Source: Hyperoplus lanceolatus
Lineage: Eukaryota > Chordata > Actinopteri > Uranoscopiformes > Ammodytidae
NCBI GenBank assembly: GCA_026929865.2
Contig: CM049414.1
Span: forward strand, 21,283,501-21,347,500
DNA length: 64,000 nt
Direction of reading: 5' to 3'
Of the stretch, positions 1-14,250 are shown one piece after another (position 1 is the stretch's first letter; every line of letters begins with the position of its first letter). Made by a program: the position numbers and the translations under genes. A model generated the notes under the pieces. The model ran no database searches and was not told the origin of the DNA. It saw only the letters and a program-made list of their open reading frames with translations.

Positions 1-2879
<2,879 letters not shown>

Positions 2880-3057
2880 TACAGTTGTGTTCAAAATAAT
2901 AGCAGTGTGTTTAAAAAAGTGAGGCAAGATCAAAATCCTTATCATAGCTTTTATTTCCAAACACGCAAATGCATTGGGGACATTGCACATTCTATTCCAA
3001 ATCCAAATATGAAGAAACTTGTCAAATGTTTCTTCATCTTTACAGAAAGTGAAGAAA

Positions 3058-3401
3058 GCATAAGGCAACATGACCTCTTGAAGTATTTAAATGTAACCAA
3101 ACTGATCCATGATCCATAGTATGAGAAACATCCCCATAACATGATGTCTGTGCCACCATGCTTCACTGTCTTCAAAGTGTACTGTGGCTTGAATTCAGTG
3201 TTTGGGGGTCGTCTGACAAACTGTCTGTGGCCCCTATTCAAGCCACAGTACACTTTGAAGACAGTGAAGCATGGTGGCACAGACATCATGTTATGGGGAT
3301 GTTTCTCATACTATGGTGTCGAGTCTATTTATCGCATACCATGGATCATGGATCAGTTTGGATACATTAGAATACTTGAAGAGGTCATGTTGCCTTATGC
3401 T
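3058..3401. repeat. inverted repeat made of transposase sequence
   Basis: Positions 3117-3194 are the exact reverse complement of 3236-3313 (78 bp, no mismatch). The pairing resumes outward: 3058-3117 is a close reverse complement of 3341-3401. The right arm carries about 27 extra bases (3314-3340). The 41-nt loop continues the antisense transposase frame. Sense and antisense pieces of the same transposase segment are therefore joined head to head and would form a long RNA hairpin if transcribed. Confidence 0.93.
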
Positions 3402-3719
3402 GAAGAGGAAATGCCCTTGAAATGGGTGTTCCAACAAGTCAACGACTCCAAACACACCAGTAAGCGAACAGGATCTTGGTTCCAGACCAACAAGATTAAC
3501 GTTATGGAGTGGCCAGCCCAATCCCTGGACCTTAATCCAATAGAAAACCTATGTGGTGACATCAAAAATGCTGTTTTTGAGGCAAAACCAAGAAATGCAG
3601 AGGAATTGTGGAATGTAGTCCAATCGTCCTGGGCTGAAACACCTGTTCACAGGTGCCATAAGTTGGTCGGCTCCATGCAACACAGATGCTCAGAAACAGG
3701 TTATACAACTAAATATTAG
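3236..3719 (+). pseudogene. Tc1-like transposase, C-terminal remnant
   Basis: The frame encodes Tc1 transposase hallmarks in order: VKHGGTDIMLWGCFSYYG, a QQVNDSKHTSK block matching the conserved catalytic-core segment (usually QQDNDPKHTSK, so the second catalytic aspartate appears replaced by Val), then WPAQSLDLNPIENL followed by the closing DIK segment that holds the third acidic position region. The N-terminal helix-turn-helix DNA-binding domain and first catalytic aspartate are absent. The frame upstream of 3236 is a foldback copy, not real coding sequence. It ends at TAG 3717-3719. Dead copy. Confidence 0.85.
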
Positions 3720-4016
3720 TTCAGTGATTCATAGGAAAGCTAAATCTTCATGCATTTTTCAGTTGATACAGTAAATGTTTGAGTTGTAAAGAAAAATGCA
3801 GACACTGCTATTTTTTTGAACAGTCTAATATTCCTTTTTCTTCACTTTCTGTAAAGATGAAGAAACATTTGACAATTGTTTCTTCATATTTGGAGTTGGA
3901 ATAGAATGTGCAATGTCCCCAATGCATTTGCGTGTATAGAAATAAAAGCTATTATAAGGATTTTGATCTTTACAAAAAATTTTAAACACACTGCTATTAT
4001 TTTGAACACAACTGTA

Positions 4017-4397
4017 TAATATCGTGTACAAGCGATATCAACATTTTAAAGGTTTACAAAAAGTTTTTCTAGTAGATACCAAAATTACCATTTTGATCCT
4101 GAAAATGGGCACAATATGCTTCCTTCAAAACCCCTGAACATTTTAAATCAGAATGATTTCTCTTTATACTCTGAAAAAACACAACAATTTATTCAAAAGA
4201 TTAAGAAGTGTAGGGGGAAACAATTCAGTTTTAATATATCGAATCCATTCTGGAATTATTATGAACAAATAATATAGATGTTATTATTTGAGCTCTTATT
4301 TTTTCAGTTGCCGATCTTATGTTTTCACATTCAGAAAAAGAGAAGCAAATCAGGTGTTTGGTGTTGTTCGCCCCTTCAAGGCAGCGCTGGTTAGATC
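4017..4397. other. spacer
   Basis: AT-rich sequence between the Tc1-like element and the next repeat. No open frame, RNA gene or repeat recognised. Confidence 0.5.
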
Positions 4398-4849
4398 TAA
4401 AGGTGAAGTAAGCAATTTATTTATGTTAATATAAGTGTTAAATCACTCTTTATTGATACAGTGATCACTTACATAATGTGCGCGTTTCATAAAGCCGATC
4501 TCTGTCACCCGCTCTGCATGTAATAAACTCTTCAAGGATCCCGAAACTGATATCCAATCAGAAGAGAGAACGCTACAAACCGGCACCCGTCTCACTGCCG
4601 GTGCACGTACAGAGCGACAGATCGCTGAATGTTTATGTGCCTACCATGGCGGAGCAGGTAAAAATCCTTCCAAATGTCTGTTTTGATGGTTTTAATAATT
4701 TTTTATCACACTTACTTATCTGAGATGATGCTAGATAACTCGTTGCTTGAAGACCGCTGTGCATTAATGTGGTGACGTGAAGGGACTGCTAACTGCAGTC
4801 AGTGACAAGAAGTTAGCTAAACTGACCATTCCGCTTACTGAACCTTTAA
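4398..4849 (+). mobile_element. TIR-bearing interspersed repeat, copy 1
   Basis: Begins TAAAGGTGAAGTAAGC and ends GCTTACTGAACCTTTAA, imperfect terminal inverted repeats. A second copy lies at 29072-29503 on the other strand and matches along its whole length, including the stretch around 4590-4660 that reads toward ATGGCGGAGCAGGTAAAA. Two full-length copies sharing the same ends define the element boundaries. No transposase is visible, so it is a non-autonomous DNA transposon of unassigned superfamily. Confidence 0.8.
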
Positions 4850-7800
4850 AACTCAGTTGGGGGCACAAAACACCATTTGAGCAAAAAAATAATCAATAAA
4901 ACTGTGGAAGCTAAGTGCATCATTAGCATCACCATCCAGGGATGTGGTGCCCTGATAATGACTTCAAGCTGATATTATCCCCACTTTCGTTCTAAAAAGA
5001 AATATCGCACTTACAAGGGGCCCTTTGTAGTTTTGCTTATTCAAAGCTAATGTACTTGTGTGAGTGTTGCAGTTCTGAGTTTGTGCACTCATTTTGGAAT
5101 GCACTTTTTGGAAGTTCCTTTAAATATGTGTCTGCTAAATTAAATGTAATGTGATGTAATGTGACAATGTTCACCCATAATAATGAAACTGAATCTTTAC
5201 AGGTGTGGGTGTCAGCTTATTGTTCAGCTGTTTGTGCTGCTGGTCACAGTCAAGGTCAGAGTTGTTATGGCAAAATAACAGACATTGCATAATTGTACCG
5301 TCAATGGCATGGCGGTGCACTCACGTAAGTGCAATTCCCTAATGGAAGGACAGCAGTCAACCGAGACTGACACCTTATGGATAGGCTCCGCTTTAGTACT
5401 AGTTATGTACTAGAACGTTTATGAATTTGAAAGGCGTTTGATGGCAGAAGTTAAATTGTATTGAGCACACTTATGGACATTACTGACAGTTTAAGACTAC
5501 CACACATTCAAAAAATATCTTCACTCAATGTGATCTTCGATACACATTTGAACGTTTATTTTGAATAGATTGCTTATTAGCTAATGTGTTCAGCTACTTC
5601 ACAGTCACTGAGTCACACAAACAAAACAGTATAATTTCATCTGTAGCCTTCCTCATTCATACAGCTGGCCTGCATTCAATAAAGTCTTGTGCTTCACCCA
5701 GAGGCCATTCTTGGGTTTTTACCATTACCATTGCATGATTCAATCTATCTGAATCACTCTCTCTCTCTCTCGGAACACTGGCGTTTGTTTGTTGCTTTCC
5801 AAGATGACTGAAAAGGGGCTAATAGAGCTTAACTCTCATCTGGACGGTTTTTAATTAACAAGTTAATATCTACGTCATGTAAACATCCAATTCAATTTAT
5901 TGAAATTGAAATTGCGTCAAGCACATGTGCGTAACCCCAGCCTGTTCCTTGGAACTGCCGCATAAACAGTGCAGCTCCATCGCGAGAAAAGAAGTTGCTG
6001 AAAAACGATCATATTTGAAAAAATATGTCTTTTATGTGACCTTTGTCGAATGTGTCATCTCCAAAAAGATTATCATGAAGCCAGTCAGTGTTGTTGGTAA
6101 TACCAGGTTTATTGACTGTTGAAATAAAATAAAATAGAAAAAGGGTCATCAACATGGGAAGTCGCACCATCAATCATGGCATAAAATTCAGCAATAATCA
6201 AAGGAGATTAGTTGCAGCTGAGGACAGGGATGGAGAAAGTAACTTTTCTTCTTAGGTGCTTGTAAAAGTTCAATTATCACTTCCTTCAGAGCCTCCCACT
6301 GCTTTTCGGTAGTGGTGTACAATAAATCAATTCTTGAGATTTCTTCAGGAAAGAACACGTTGTTATAAAACAATTGGGGGGCCATTTTCCAATCAGATTT
6401 CAATCAATGTACATCCCTGGTTTCTTCCCTTCACCTGTGCACCCCGCTGCCATGTCACATGCACCTGTCACGTCATGTGCTGTGGTTCACATGCCAACGT
6501 CACATGGATCAAACACAGCTGTAACTGAAACGATAAATCTCAGGTGTCTAGGTCAGATAGCACGCACCCTGGCAGGTTCCAATCCAAACCACCCGACCCT
6601 GACAAAATCTTTTGCTCCTCTGCACATATCGACCAATCATTAACCTCTTCAGCCCCACTGACTTTTCCAAAAACTCAGCAGGCATTCCATTGTCAAATGT
6701 CAATATCTGTAGATTTCACACTTTGACTCATCTAGGGGTATTTGGTTTAGGAGTTTCTGAGTAAGCAGCATGCTGTCTTGTGATCAGTTTTGAACTTCTG
6801 TCTACTTTGTATGGCCTGTGTATCTCGTTGGTCTGAGGTCATGCTTTTTACATAATAGGATATATTTAATATCACAATTCTAATCAGTATGGGTCTACTT
6901 CTATGGAGCGCAGAGCAAAGGTTTGGTAAGCATATATGAAAAAAGGAGATGCAGGTTGTAAGACTTGGAAAGAGACACGGGAGGTAAACTGGGTCGTAGA
7001 TAAAGGCTCTAATTCACTAGTCAAACTTCTCGTTATAACACTAATAACAACAATTCTAAATGCATGCAATGGGGTGTAATGTATAGCCTAGAGATGATAT
7101 TTTTATTAATTGTCATGACAGTAAGTTAGAAAAAGAGATTGTTATCCATTCATTCAATGATCGGATCATTACCAGTGATTGAGATGTCACACTGCACAAT
7201 TATAATTGCCATAAAATAGCTCCTCCTTGTTCTTGATAAACATTTTGCTTCCTGCCAAGCTGTGAACTTCCCTCCAATTTCAACTTCTACAGGTTTCTCT
7301 TCACCAGCTCCAGACACGTGGTGTAATTATACCAGTGATTGGAGAGCAGTCCTGACAGTTATGTCCCTTTCCTCAGTAAATTGACTTGTGGATCGACTAT
7401 ATAACAAGGAGGTCTATCGGCTTTCGAATGAGGACATCAGTTTGAAGTCAAGTGATTATTCTCGATCTAGCAATCCGGTGCTAACTGGCCATGTCAGGTA
7501 GAAGTTGTTAAACTTGTTAGCTTAAGCGGCAGGAGGCAGGTGATTGGCTGAAAGGTGAGAGGACAGTTACAACACCACTGTCATAAGAAAGTAAGTGACA
7601 ATGAAGAGAAGTGGTATTGAGAAAGTTGGCTTTATGAAATTAAAACTGATTATTTGTGAATTACTTTAAGACAGTTTTAAAATTCAACTTTTTACAATTG
7701 TTTTTATATTATTGAGAAGAATGTAAATGTTGTAAAATCTTTTACAAAGTAGTGTCTCATCTATAGCCTATACAGTTTAACACAATTTGTTGATGTGATT

Positions 7801-8560
7801 ATTTATTTCCTAATTATGTATTGAATGTTAAACACATTGGGGCGCTACAAAATATACAGGCACTTAAGGTGCATGGAGGAAAATTAAAATCAAAGATTGG
7901 AAAAAAAAAGATGTACTTAAAATAGATCTCACATAACTGTTTGAATCTAAGTGGAGGCACCTCTAAGTCAGTTCAGCACCATGTGAACAAAACATGCACA
8001 ACAATTGAGCACAAACACAATAGTGAACAAATATACTGTAAATACATTGAATAAGTGCTTAGCAGCAGGCAAGGTTTTTTACATTAGTGAGAGCTCTAAA
8101 GAGAATATTTTCATTCTTGTTATTAAGCTCAGCCAAGCTCACATCAAACTGATTTGAATAAAAGGTGGAGTCATTTTCAAAACATAACAAAAAGATAAAT
8201 AATAAGAAAATGGCAATGCAGGGGACAGCGTGGATACACTTATTCAGCCCTTCAGACACTTTCACCACAGTGATTAATGCTGCAAAACCACGCAAAGAAT
8301 GTAATTATTGTTTTTCTTTTCCACATCATTTCCCCTAAGCATTTTTCCTTCACTGTCAAAAAGCTAGTGGAGATAATTTTAACTGGATAGTTTAATCTAT
8401 AACAATAAATCATTTCTGATAAGCTCCTCATGTGTTACACACAACATCTGTAAAGTAACCAGTAACTATTGCTGTCAGACAAACATTTAAGCAATAGCTC
8501 ACGACAGGATGTGGAATGTGCTCATTACATCAACATTTCATCACATAGTTCGGCCCGACG
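4850..8560. other. non-coding spacer with repeat scraps
   Basis: No gene supported. At 5105-5165 the string ending GTCTGCTAAATTAAATGTAA resembles the tail of a common teleost interspersed repeat also seen near 28814. A short (TC)n run is at 5757-5770. A minus-strand frame at 6188-6403 (71 codons) reads like protein, but it has no flanking exon or homologue I recognise. Confidence 0.45.
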
Positions 8561-8700
8561 CGAAGCTATAGTGGAGTATATACAGTGATAAGTTAATAAG
8601 TAAGTAAGTACAATGTATTTTAAATTGCTTTTCACAGACAGGGTCACAAAGTGCTTTACAATGTGCATAGAAAATAAAAGCATAGTAAAAAATACGTCTA
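8561..8700. repeat. teleost interspersed repeat fragment
   Basis: Contains CACAAAGTGCTTTACAATGT after a TTTCACAGACAGGGT string, a segment familiar from widespread fish retroposon tails. Ends are not defined. A related motif is seen at 55253-55330. Confidence 0.45.
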
Positions 8701-9129
8701 TGAATTAAAAGACACAACAGCTAAAACTAGCAACATATAAAAGACAGTAGTTACCCGAAAGCTGAACTTGCAAAGTTATTAATTAGCCAATGCAAAAAAG
8801 TGAGTCAACTTTTTAAACTGGTCAACTTTACAGGGTTCCAGGTTCCATTCATTCACACACAGTCATACTGGTTGTGGTAAACTATGATAGTAGCCACAGC
8901 TGTCCTAAAAGTCAGGTATCCTCACCTTGTTACAATACTTGGGTAAATTTACCAGCATCATCAGTTTATTGTTCAGTCTCTAAAATGTCAAAGGTCGTCC
9001 ATAGAAACAACAGCTTTAGAATGTTATGATAATGAGTTTCTTTAGCTTGACTGAAAAGACTAAGAATTCTAGAACTTTGTAAAAATGGGGTGACATCACA
9101 TAACAGTCATCCCTGTGGTTAGGTGTTCT
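8701..9129. other. spacer upstream of the 742-residue gene
   Basis: No feature recognised. Confidence 0.45.
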
Positions 9130-9256
9130 CTCTGTCAGTCAGGGAGCATTCCACCAGAGGAGTGAACAGTGCAGCACACTTTCTGAGGAGTGCAGAAAAG
9201 TTTCGTAAAGTTTCAGAGGGAAGCTAACAGCTACCATCATTTCTACAGAGGGCGAG
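9130..9256 (+). other. possible 5' non-coding exon of the downstream gene
   Basis: A more GC-balanced stretch ends in a textbook donor, GGCGAG|GTAAGC (GT at 9257). A matching acceptor, TTTGCTTCTTTTAG ending at 10374, lies just before the ATG at 10395. This would make a 5'UTR exon spliced over the repeats between. Inference only; transcript data would decide. Confidence 0.3.
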
Positions 9257-9588
9257 GTAAGCTATCTTGTGTCTGGACTTCAGTGACTGCTGGTCAAACA
9301 CTGGTGTGACAGTGAAAATATACTTTTGTTTAATACAGTTTTTGTAGCTGTAAACATGATCATGTATAAGTACTTTCAAAAGAAATTCTACAAGTTTTTT
9401 TCTTCTGTAAGTAAATCAGGCAATATAATATAATTTTATTTATTTTTTAATCCCTGAAACCCACACAACAGCCTTCTTCATTCAGTATGATGGACTCCTT
9501 TACATGTTATTCAGATTGAAACATATTTTTGAAAGTGTAAAAAAATGCCAGTGTTTGTTTTGAATTTCATATAAGCTCCATTCATTAA

Positions 9589-10280
9589 TTTAAAGGTAGA
9601 GTCTGCAAATCCTGGGGAATGCTTGTTGTCAAAATCATTTCACATCTCCAGTGTTAATACACAGGCTAGGCTCTGTAAACAGAAGGCCCCCCTTTATTTA
9701 CGTAGCCTTTGCTTACATTGTGAGGACATGGTCGATTTCAGCCATGTATGGGCACGGAATCTTTTGCCTCCATGAGATTGGCGACTGATTCACTCATTAC
9801 AATCAGGTGTGTGGGGCACTGATTGGCAAATTGAGCCCAGGTGTGAAGAGGTTTTATATGCCTTGAGACCCTCAGTGCTCTGGCTGCTCATTGTCTCGCC
9901 CTCTGGGATAATGAGATGGGATAATGAGATGTTCTCCTGTAGTGCCTGCTGTGTTTAGAGTTCCCAAGATAACTGTGGAGTTAATTGTGCCTTCAACTGC
10001 TTGGCAGTGGTGGTTTAGTTAATGGTTTAGTGTGTTATAATAAAGGTAGCCTGTGGGGCCCTTACAGTTCTGTGTTTTTTGTTTTCTCCCCTTCCCCTTA
10101 TTCGCATTAGCGATTTAGTGGTTATCCCTCCGGGGATAACTTTACAGTGCCCAGGCTGTGCATTAACACCAGATTCATATCAGTGCACACACAGTACAGA
10201 CAGATAGCGGATATGGTGAAGAGATATTCACTGGTTTTGACAAAAAACATTATCCAGAATCGCTGACCCCACCTTTTAAA
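9589..10280 (+). mobile_element. foldback MITE (GGAGTCAGCGATTCTGG family), split copy
   Basis: The left half starts TTTAAAGGTAGAGTCTGC; the right half ends CCAGAATCGCTGACCCCACC then TTTTAAA, matching the other copies at 13161, 29983 and 49935. The element is interrupted at 9718-10141 by another repeat, and the consensus continues on the far side (AGGCTGTGCATTAA follows). Confidence 0.75.
9718..10141 (+). mobile_element. LTR-like repeat nested in a MITE
   Basis: Starts TTGTGAGGACATGG and ends CCTCCGGGGATAACT. It is flanked by the direct repeat TTACA (9713-9717 and 10142-10146), a 5-bp target duplication typical of LTR or other integrase-type insertion. Another copy is at 43534-44795 and a fragment at 34675-34822. 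No coding sequence. The TATA-like and GT-rich composition is LTR-like, but I do not see clean TG...CA ends, so the class is uncertain. Confidence 0.65.
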
Positions 10281-10394
10281 ACCCTGCACACTCCTGGTAC
10301 TGTCCACCTGCAACAGTTACCACACCTGCAAAGAAAAAAGATGTTCAGGTATTTGCTGCATTTGCTTCTTTTAGACTGAAGTGAGTGCATAACC

Positions 10395-10540
10395 ATGACA
10401 GAACAAACAGCTCAGGACCAATCGAGGCCTGCTGCAGCATCAGTGCTGTCACCTGATACTCTACATATTTACCTGCCTAACGCTGATCCAGATGACGTTT
10501 CTTTTCACATCGATAAATGTTTAATACAAATGACGTCACA
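10395..10540 (+). CDS. exon 1 of the 742-residue protein gene
   Basis: Encodes residues 1-48 plus two bases of codon 49 (starts MTEQTAQDQSRP). The donor is CA|GTAAGT. It was found by extending upstream from the long exon: it is the only nearby ATG frame ending in a strong donor whose phase fits the acceptor at 11164. Preceded by the possible acceptor TTCTTTTAG at 10366-10374. Confidence 0.7.
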
Positions 10541-13500
10541 GTAAGTACTGCAGCTTGAAATACAGTATTTACAAGTATTCTTATGAGGGCATATCAAGTC
10601 ATGGTCGTGTTGTTATAAAATAAGTGACAGTGTTGTTTCCACTGAGCGGTGCAGTTTGTTTCAGTATGGCACCGGCACACAATTATTTGCATTTCTACTG
10701 TCTAAATTTTGGAAGGGTACCAGAATAAGCGCACTGGGTCATACCTATTTTGTCACCCTTTTGTTGGGGTACCAAGTGTCTCCAGATGGTCCCAAACAGT
10801 TGGACCTACCTAGACTACACACATCAGACTGTTGATTGGTCTACAGAATCGTCATTTTTATCTTGTCAAGTTCTTCCTCTTAATTGAATTCATTGGCGAG
10901 CGACACTGTGTCCCGCTGCTATGATGTCATGAAAGTTACGTAGCAAACAGCAGCATTCGACATCCAGCATATATCCCACCTACCAATTACTAAACACAAG
11001 CCAGATCTAGCATTATCTTTTCATACCAACCCATATCTTACCAAACCGAACTGTACTCCTCAGTGGAAACTAGGCTTTAGAGACACAGAACTTCACTGTG
11101 TAAAAATGTGATACATAAGTTATATAAGAGTGTTTATGCCACAATTTTTACTGTTTTCTTACAGGCATTGTGTGCTGATAACGGAAGGCTTTGTGACCTG
11201 CGCGATGATAAATTTGCTGGCCAGTTCTTGCATAGACATTATCCAGACGTTTGCACAGGCCATCCTGGATGTCGTGCTGCCCCAGGTCTTGAGATATATG
11301 AGAATCTACGGCACCTTTTCTCCAACTATCCTCGGCCTAACTGAGGACCGAATCCACACCTACCTTGGGGATTCCGTTGAACAGGCGCTGGCTAACTTCC
11401 TGAAGATTGAAGTGCAGGATTCCATGGCAACGAAGAGGTTCTCCCAGTTGCTTTTGGGAAACATTTCAAATACGGTCAACTCAGTCTTGGCCTTGTTCAC
11501 TCAGACTCCCAACCCTGAATCCAGACTACCAGTGCTTTTTGTCAGCGGTTGTAAGACTTCCATTTGGGACCTTAGAGATATGGTTTGTTACATTGCCGTC
11601 TTACTGATGAAAGCCCTCCGAGCTCAACAGTCAGCCCAAAGATCGACTGAAGTCCAGGATAGCCAGACTGAATTATCCAAACCCTCTGAAGAAGTGGATT
11701 CTCTCGTGTTCTGTATAAATTCTAAAAATTACTTAAAACAAGTGGTGAAGGCTTACATCATTCGCATGGTGAAAGTTCTCAAAAGCAAAACTCAAATACC
11801 ACGCTGTGATGCGATCTCTAGAAACCATAGGGATGTCTGTATTAGAGTTGGCACAAACACACTCATTTTGACTGTGGAGGACAGTGAAGCAGATCGACAG
11901 AAGTCTGCCCCATCTTCCTCAAGTGGCTTGGACGCATTACCTGGTGCTTTGCCTGATAGAGAGGACACAAACTATGATTCTGAGAGATGTCCCTTCAATT
12001 CAGTTACAGTAATTGGCACAATGGAGGAACACTCTCATCATTTGGGTTCTTATGAAATGGAGTCCATCGAGAACATTGCACATGAACTGGTACAGGCCTT
12101 TTTGGAAGATGATCTCCAGGGTTCAGCACAGGCTGACTGTAGTCAAAGAGATGGTTGGCTGGACGTGGTTGACAACGTTAAATTAGGAGAATTCACAGAC
12201 AGGATATTTGCTTTAGTAATGCATGGACGTGACTACCAGATGCAGTTACTGCCTTTCGGAACAAGAATGTGCGACACTGTGACCTATGGAAAGCTGAGGA
12301 GAGAGGACGTCAGCGACTCAGGCATCGCCGCTCAAGCCCTCTACATGAGGACCGAGGAGGTTGTTGCTCGTTGTGCTGTGCAGGTTCTCCTGTGGTCGTC
12401 ACTGTACCCCGATGGGTCTGACTATCCATCTCCTCTCACCTCAGACGAATTGTCCGGTGAGCCCGACTATGTGATTGTACAAAGACATGCAGGTGGGGAC
12501 TGTACAGAAGTCCTCAATGGAACTCCTTCTTCTCCTCTTCACAATTCTGCAATGTTGAATCAAGAATCTGGTGACACATATGACGTAAGCTCTGAAGCGT
12601 CAGAGCCAACAAAGTCACAGTTGCTGGCGGGCATTGCACACACGTCCCTGCTGACTCTGCTGGTTGGGCAGATGCTCACTGCCATCGGCATCAGAAGCAG
12701 CAACCTTATTTTCGAGATGGTAAGGACAGCGATTGACCAACTTCAAGATGTGGACCCCAAGGTGTACGACTATTTCTATGCCTCCCTGATGGGTCACAGT
12801 TATAAAGACATGTACCAGACCGCCATCAACGACCTCCTGCTGGAGTTTGGTTCCATACAAGCGATGCAGGAAGTGTTGAGATCAGGGGATCCCCGATTTG
12901 AGGAGGCTTTTTTGAGAGCACTGAGGAAACACCTGGTAGTTCCTTTACCTCCAGTGCGTCATGCAGAAACATTTGGTTTCTTCAAGAAATTCAAAAGACT
13001 GCACTGCAAACAAACTAAGAAGGCTGACAAGGCCACCACTGTCATCTCCCTGGCCAGAGACCATGACGACGGTGAGTTACAGGGTAAATAACTCAACCAG
13101 GAATTAGCATGTCACAGGGTTAGCTAAACACTGTTCATTTCGGAGCTTCAGAATGAGATTTAAAAGGTGTAGTCAGCGATTCATAACAATGTTTTCAAAA
13201 TCACTTTGTCAAAATCAGTGAATATCTCCTCACGATTCAGCACATACAGTGTCATCAGGTAGCAGATTGTGAGGAGGTATTCACTGATTTTGACAAAGTG
13301 ATTTTGACAACAAAGGTTCCCCAGAATCGCTAACTCTACCCTTAAAAGCAGAACCACAGACCAGCCTGTATATCTCTGGATACGTCTGTTGCTGGCACCT
13401 TATGCTTGACATCAGCCCTGACCTGTCTTTCAGTTGTTTGTATCTGATTTAATTAATGGTGACAGTTTCAATCCTGAATTAATTTAGCTATATTGGGATT

Positions 13501-13862
13501 TGATTTGGAACACTGTGTTGAATTGTTTATTGAATTGCAATGCTACTTCTTATCATAATCCTATTTATTATTATTAAGTATATTTTCACCAACATAACAT
13601 TTTTCAGGGTGATAGAAGTGATGTTAATGAAGTGAAGTTAATGTTCCCAAAAATCAATAAGGATTTTTATTTATTTTATTTTACAGACAATTTGAGAAAA
13701 GAATCCCTGAAGGACCAAACAGAGCACTGCCAGTGTGCATTCATGAGCAAGATAGGTGCCTCTACCAGAAACATGTGCTCCTCCACAAGGAAGATGTTTT
13801 CCTCATTTGCTAAAACACTTGAAAGACCATTTGTGGCTTGCTGCGGCCCAGAAAGCCAGTAA
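10395..13862 (+). CDS. uncharacterised 742-residue protein, three coding exons
   Basis: I do not recognise this protein. Model: exon 1 10395-10540, exon 2 11165-13071, exon 3 13687-13862. Both introns (624 and 615 bp) are GT-AG, and codons are completed exactly across both junctions (CA|G giving Gln49; G|AC giving Asp685), yielding 742 residues and TAA at 13860-13862. The start is the first ATG after a plausible acceptor (AG 10373-10374). Residues about 50-95 are strongly hydrophobic or amphipathic. The middle (about 290-340 and 500-530) is acidic and Ser-rich, so probably disordered. A helical, leucine-rich block spans about 540-650, followed by a basic run FFKKFKRLHCKQTKK (654-668). The C-terminus ends in a Cys-Cys pair (736-737), which could be lipidated, but this is speculation. 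No signal peptide is obvious. The frame is intact and unlike any transposase or Gag, so I take it as a functional host gene, perhaps teleost-specific. Confidence 0.8.
11165..13071 (+). CDS. exon 2 (main exon) of the 742-residue protein gene
   Basis: 1907 bp, open throughout, residues 49-684 plus the first base of codon 685. The acceptor is TGTTTTCTTACAG ending at 11164; the donor is G|GTGAGT at 13072. Codon bias toward GC at third positions is visible compared with the surrounding AT-rich DNA. If intron 2 were retained, the protein would end six codons later at TAA 13089-13091. Confidence 0.85.
13161..13346 (+). mobile_element. compact foldback MITE in intron 2
   Basis: About 186 bp. The left arm, from TAAAAGGTGTAGTCAGCG through CAAAATCAGTGAATATCTCC, is repeated inverted in the right arm (GGTATTCACTGATTTTGACA ... 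CGCTAACTCTACCCTT). The arms cover most of the element, so the copy is nearly all stem. Same family as the copies at 9589, 29983 and 49935. Confidence 0.85.
13687..13862 (+). CDS. exon 3 (terminal) of the 742-residue protein gene
   Basis: Residues 685-742. The acceptor is TTTATTTTACAG ending at 13686. The segment is rich in Ser, Thr, Lys and Cys (six cysteines in 57 residues) and ends VACCGPESQ before TAA. Frame and phase fit exon 2 exactly. Confidence 0.75.
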
Positions 13863-14244
13863 TGTTTTTGGGGTGGCTATTGATATCGGAAGTTCCTTAC
13901 ACCTTCTGGTTTACTGGAGGTGAGGATCCAGTAAACTGAATGAACAGTGTGCACTTAATGTGCTTTAGCTGTTACAAGTACATTTATAGATCAGGCAGTT
14001 AGGTGATTGTAGTAACTGATTAAAACATTGAAGAATCATTGGATATCTCACCAATTATTTCATGATAGGTGGTTGCTTATGGCAGAATGAGTTGTTAAGG
14101 TTTGCTTTCAACACATTGAATTGTATTTTATTGCTCATAACTCTGCAGGCCGACAAGGGGAGAGAGGAGCAGCAATTGCTACCCTATCGGATTAGCCCAA
14201 GTGTACTGGCTCTTGCAATCATATGGATGCTTCTTTACTCACAA

Positions 14245-14250
14245 AATAAA
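14245..14250 (+). other. candidate polyadenylation signal AATAAA
   Basis: AATAAA about 380 bp after the stop codon of the 742-residue gene, in ACAAAATAAAATTGC. It is the first canonical hexamer I found on this strand downstream of the stop. Plausible 3' end, unproven. Confidence 0.4.

Larger units (their letters stand above)
2880..4016 (+). mobile_element. Tc1/mariner-family element, internally rearranged
   Basis: The ends are inverted copies starting TA-CAGTTGTGTTCAAAATAA, flanked by the TA dinucleotide expected of Tc1/mariner insertion. The inverted repeats are long, roughly 2880-3063 and 3830-4016, and diverged by scattered substitutions and small indels. A second motif close to the terminal one occurs inside the right arm near 3805-3830, resembling the IR/DR arrangement of fish Tc1 elements. 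Total length is about 1.14 kb against about 1.6 kb for intact fish Tc1 elements. The interior holds only the 3' part of a transposase gene plus an antisense copy of part of it, so this copy cannot be autonomous. Confidence 0.9.

Noticed and set aside
2951-3289. Minus-strand 112-codon frame resembling transposase
   Set aside because: It is the antisense foldback arm of the Tc1-like element, broken by TIR sequence, and is treated as part of that repeat.
6188-6403. Minus-strand 71-codon frame with protein-like composition
   Set aside because: No flanking exon, start context or family match; too short to support.
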